A DNA stretch of 8,495 nt from an uncultured Bacilli bacterium (lineage in GTDB: Bacteria > Bacillota_I > Bacilli_A > RF39 > UBA660), in the NCBI GenBank assembly GCA_934086255.1, contig CAKOIB010000053.1, forward strand, positions 1 through 8,495, given 5' to 3'. Within the stretch, counting starts at the first letter, position 1. Every line of letters begins with the position of its first letter. Shown here piece after piece: positions 7,870 through 8,495 of the stretch. Both the position numbers and the translations under genes were made by a program. The notes below the pieces were generated by a model. The model was not told the origin of the DNA and made no database searches. It saw nothing but the letters and a program-made list of their open reading frames with translations.

Positions 7870-8495
7870 ATGATAAATAAAGGTATAAAAAATGAACTTA
7901 TCTACATAAATTATTTAAACAAAAAACAAGTAAAACAGTTAAATCCGTTGATGCAAGAATTAATACATGTGCTATACGACAACATTAATGAAAATGACAT
8001 AGTCTATGCAACTAAAAACAAAGAAAAAGATAAAACAGATATAATAATTATAATAAACAGCATAGAAAAAAATCTAAGCCTAAAAGTTGGAGACAAAAAC
8101 TCATTCCATTTAGAACCAATTTCCGAATTCATCCACTTTTTAATAATAAATAACTTTAAAAAAGATGTTATAGAAAAATACTTATACTTTCATTATGCAG
8201 ATAAAACAAAAAATGGAACAGGAAAGACACGAATTAGCGTTAAAGAGTATAAAGAATCAAACCAAAAAGACATAGACTATTTAAATCAAAAGTTTAATAA
8301 CAAAGAATTTATAGAAAAATGCATTGAAAGATTTATCTTGCAAGGAAGAAATAAAAAAAGCAAAAGAGTAGATGCTATAATAATAGGTAAGACAAATGAT
8401 TTTTTCTATCTAACAACAAAAGAAATAAAAGAAATAATATACGAATACATAAACATAGAAACAACAGGATTACATATCGGACCATTATTTATACA
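7870..8495 (+). CDS. Unrecognised protein, 3'-partial (at least 208 residues); possible PD-(D/E)XK-like nuclease core
   Basis: An open frame starts at ATG 7870, 6 nt after the good ribosome site AAAGGAGA (7856-7863), and runs without a stop to the window edge. I do not recognise the family with confidence. The product is Lys-, Asn- and Ile-rich with no signal peptide or membrane segment, so it is probably cytoplasmic. Residues 56-82 show an Asp (D57), a hydrophobic strand of five Ile (58-62), then SLKVG (70-74) and NSFHLE (77-82). An Asp, a strand and a second strand ending in xxK is the layout of PD-(D/E)XK nuclease cores, but the second acidic residue is Ser here. A later segment (111-127) is rich in polar and basic residues, including NGTGKT (115-120), which lacks the first Gly of a Walker A motif. 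It lies downstream of a terminator, so it is its own unit or the first gene of a new one. Codon choice differs from the upstream operon: Phe is TTT in 8 of 11 and Asn is AAT in 13 of 22. Confidence 0.8.
   Translation, partial: MINKGIKNELIYINYLNKKQVKQLNPLMQELIHVLYDNINENDIVYATKNKEKDKTDIIIIINSIEKNLSLKVGDKNSFHLEPISEFIHFLIINNFKKDVIEKYLYFHYADKTKNGTGKTRISVKEYKESNQKDIDYLNQKFNNKEFIEKCIERFILQGRNKKSKRVDAIIIGKTNDFFYLTTKEIKEIIYEYINIETTGLHIGPLFI

Noticed and set aside
8212..8229. NGTGKT in the last protein as a Walker A ATP-binding loop
   Set aside because: The motif GxxxxGK[ST] needs Gly five positions before the GK; here that residue is Thr (113). No Walker B or other NTPase motif follows in the visible part.
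1..8495. Use of the mycoplasma genetic code (TGA as Trp), considered because of the extreme AT content
   Set aside because: All Trp codons checked in the SNF2, ABC and PAP2 genes are TGG, and no TGA lies inside a reading frame.

Overview
The window comes from an AT-rich bacterium, most likely a low-GC Firmicute (Clostridia or Bacilli type). The evidence is strong Shine-Dalgarno sites (AAGGAGG), a bacterial sigma-A type promoter (TTGACA, 17 bp, TATACT), U-tailed hairpin terminators, and arginine and isoleucine codons dominated by AGA and ATA. Every Trp codon I checked is TGG and all complete genes end in TAA, so the mycoplasma code is not indicated. Genus cannot be set from the sequence. All recognised genes are on the + strand.

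Layout. (1) Positions 1-2663: a large SNF2-family helicase-like ATPase whose 5' end lies outside the window, closed by a hairpin terminator. (2) Positions 2714-7034: a self-contained three-gene operon with its own promoter and a palindromic candidate operator. It encodes a MarR-family repressor followed by two ABC exporter half-transporters, packed with a 1-nt gap and then an 8-nt overlap, and it ends in a compound hairpin terminator. (3) Positions 7132-7764: a PAP2-family membrane phosphatase with its own terminator. (4) Positions 7870-8495: the first 208 codons of a protein I do not recognise by name, still open at the window edge.

How they work together. The central operon reads as a drug or peptide exporter under its own repressor. 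The two ABC proteins carry complementary departures from consensus: ABC1 lacks the catalytic Glu and the switch His, and ABC2 lacks the second-position Gly of the signature motif. This is what a heterodimer with one working and one degenerate ATP site should look like. ABC2 also has a stretch of roughly 95-100 residues outside the membrane between TM1 and TM2. The MarR, ABC, ABC order is known in Firmicutes, for example RcrRPQ of Streptococcus mutans and SatR-SatAB of S. suis. The SNF2 protein, the PAP2 phosphatase and the last gene are separate transcription units with no clear link to the exporter.

Most of the window is ordinary. The least explained part is the truncated last gene. It differs from the upstream genes in codon choice and has a segment that could be a PD-(D/E)XK-like nuclease core, which is inference only. 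No RNA genes, insertion sequences or CRISPR arrays were seen, and no gap between genes exceeds 300 bases.
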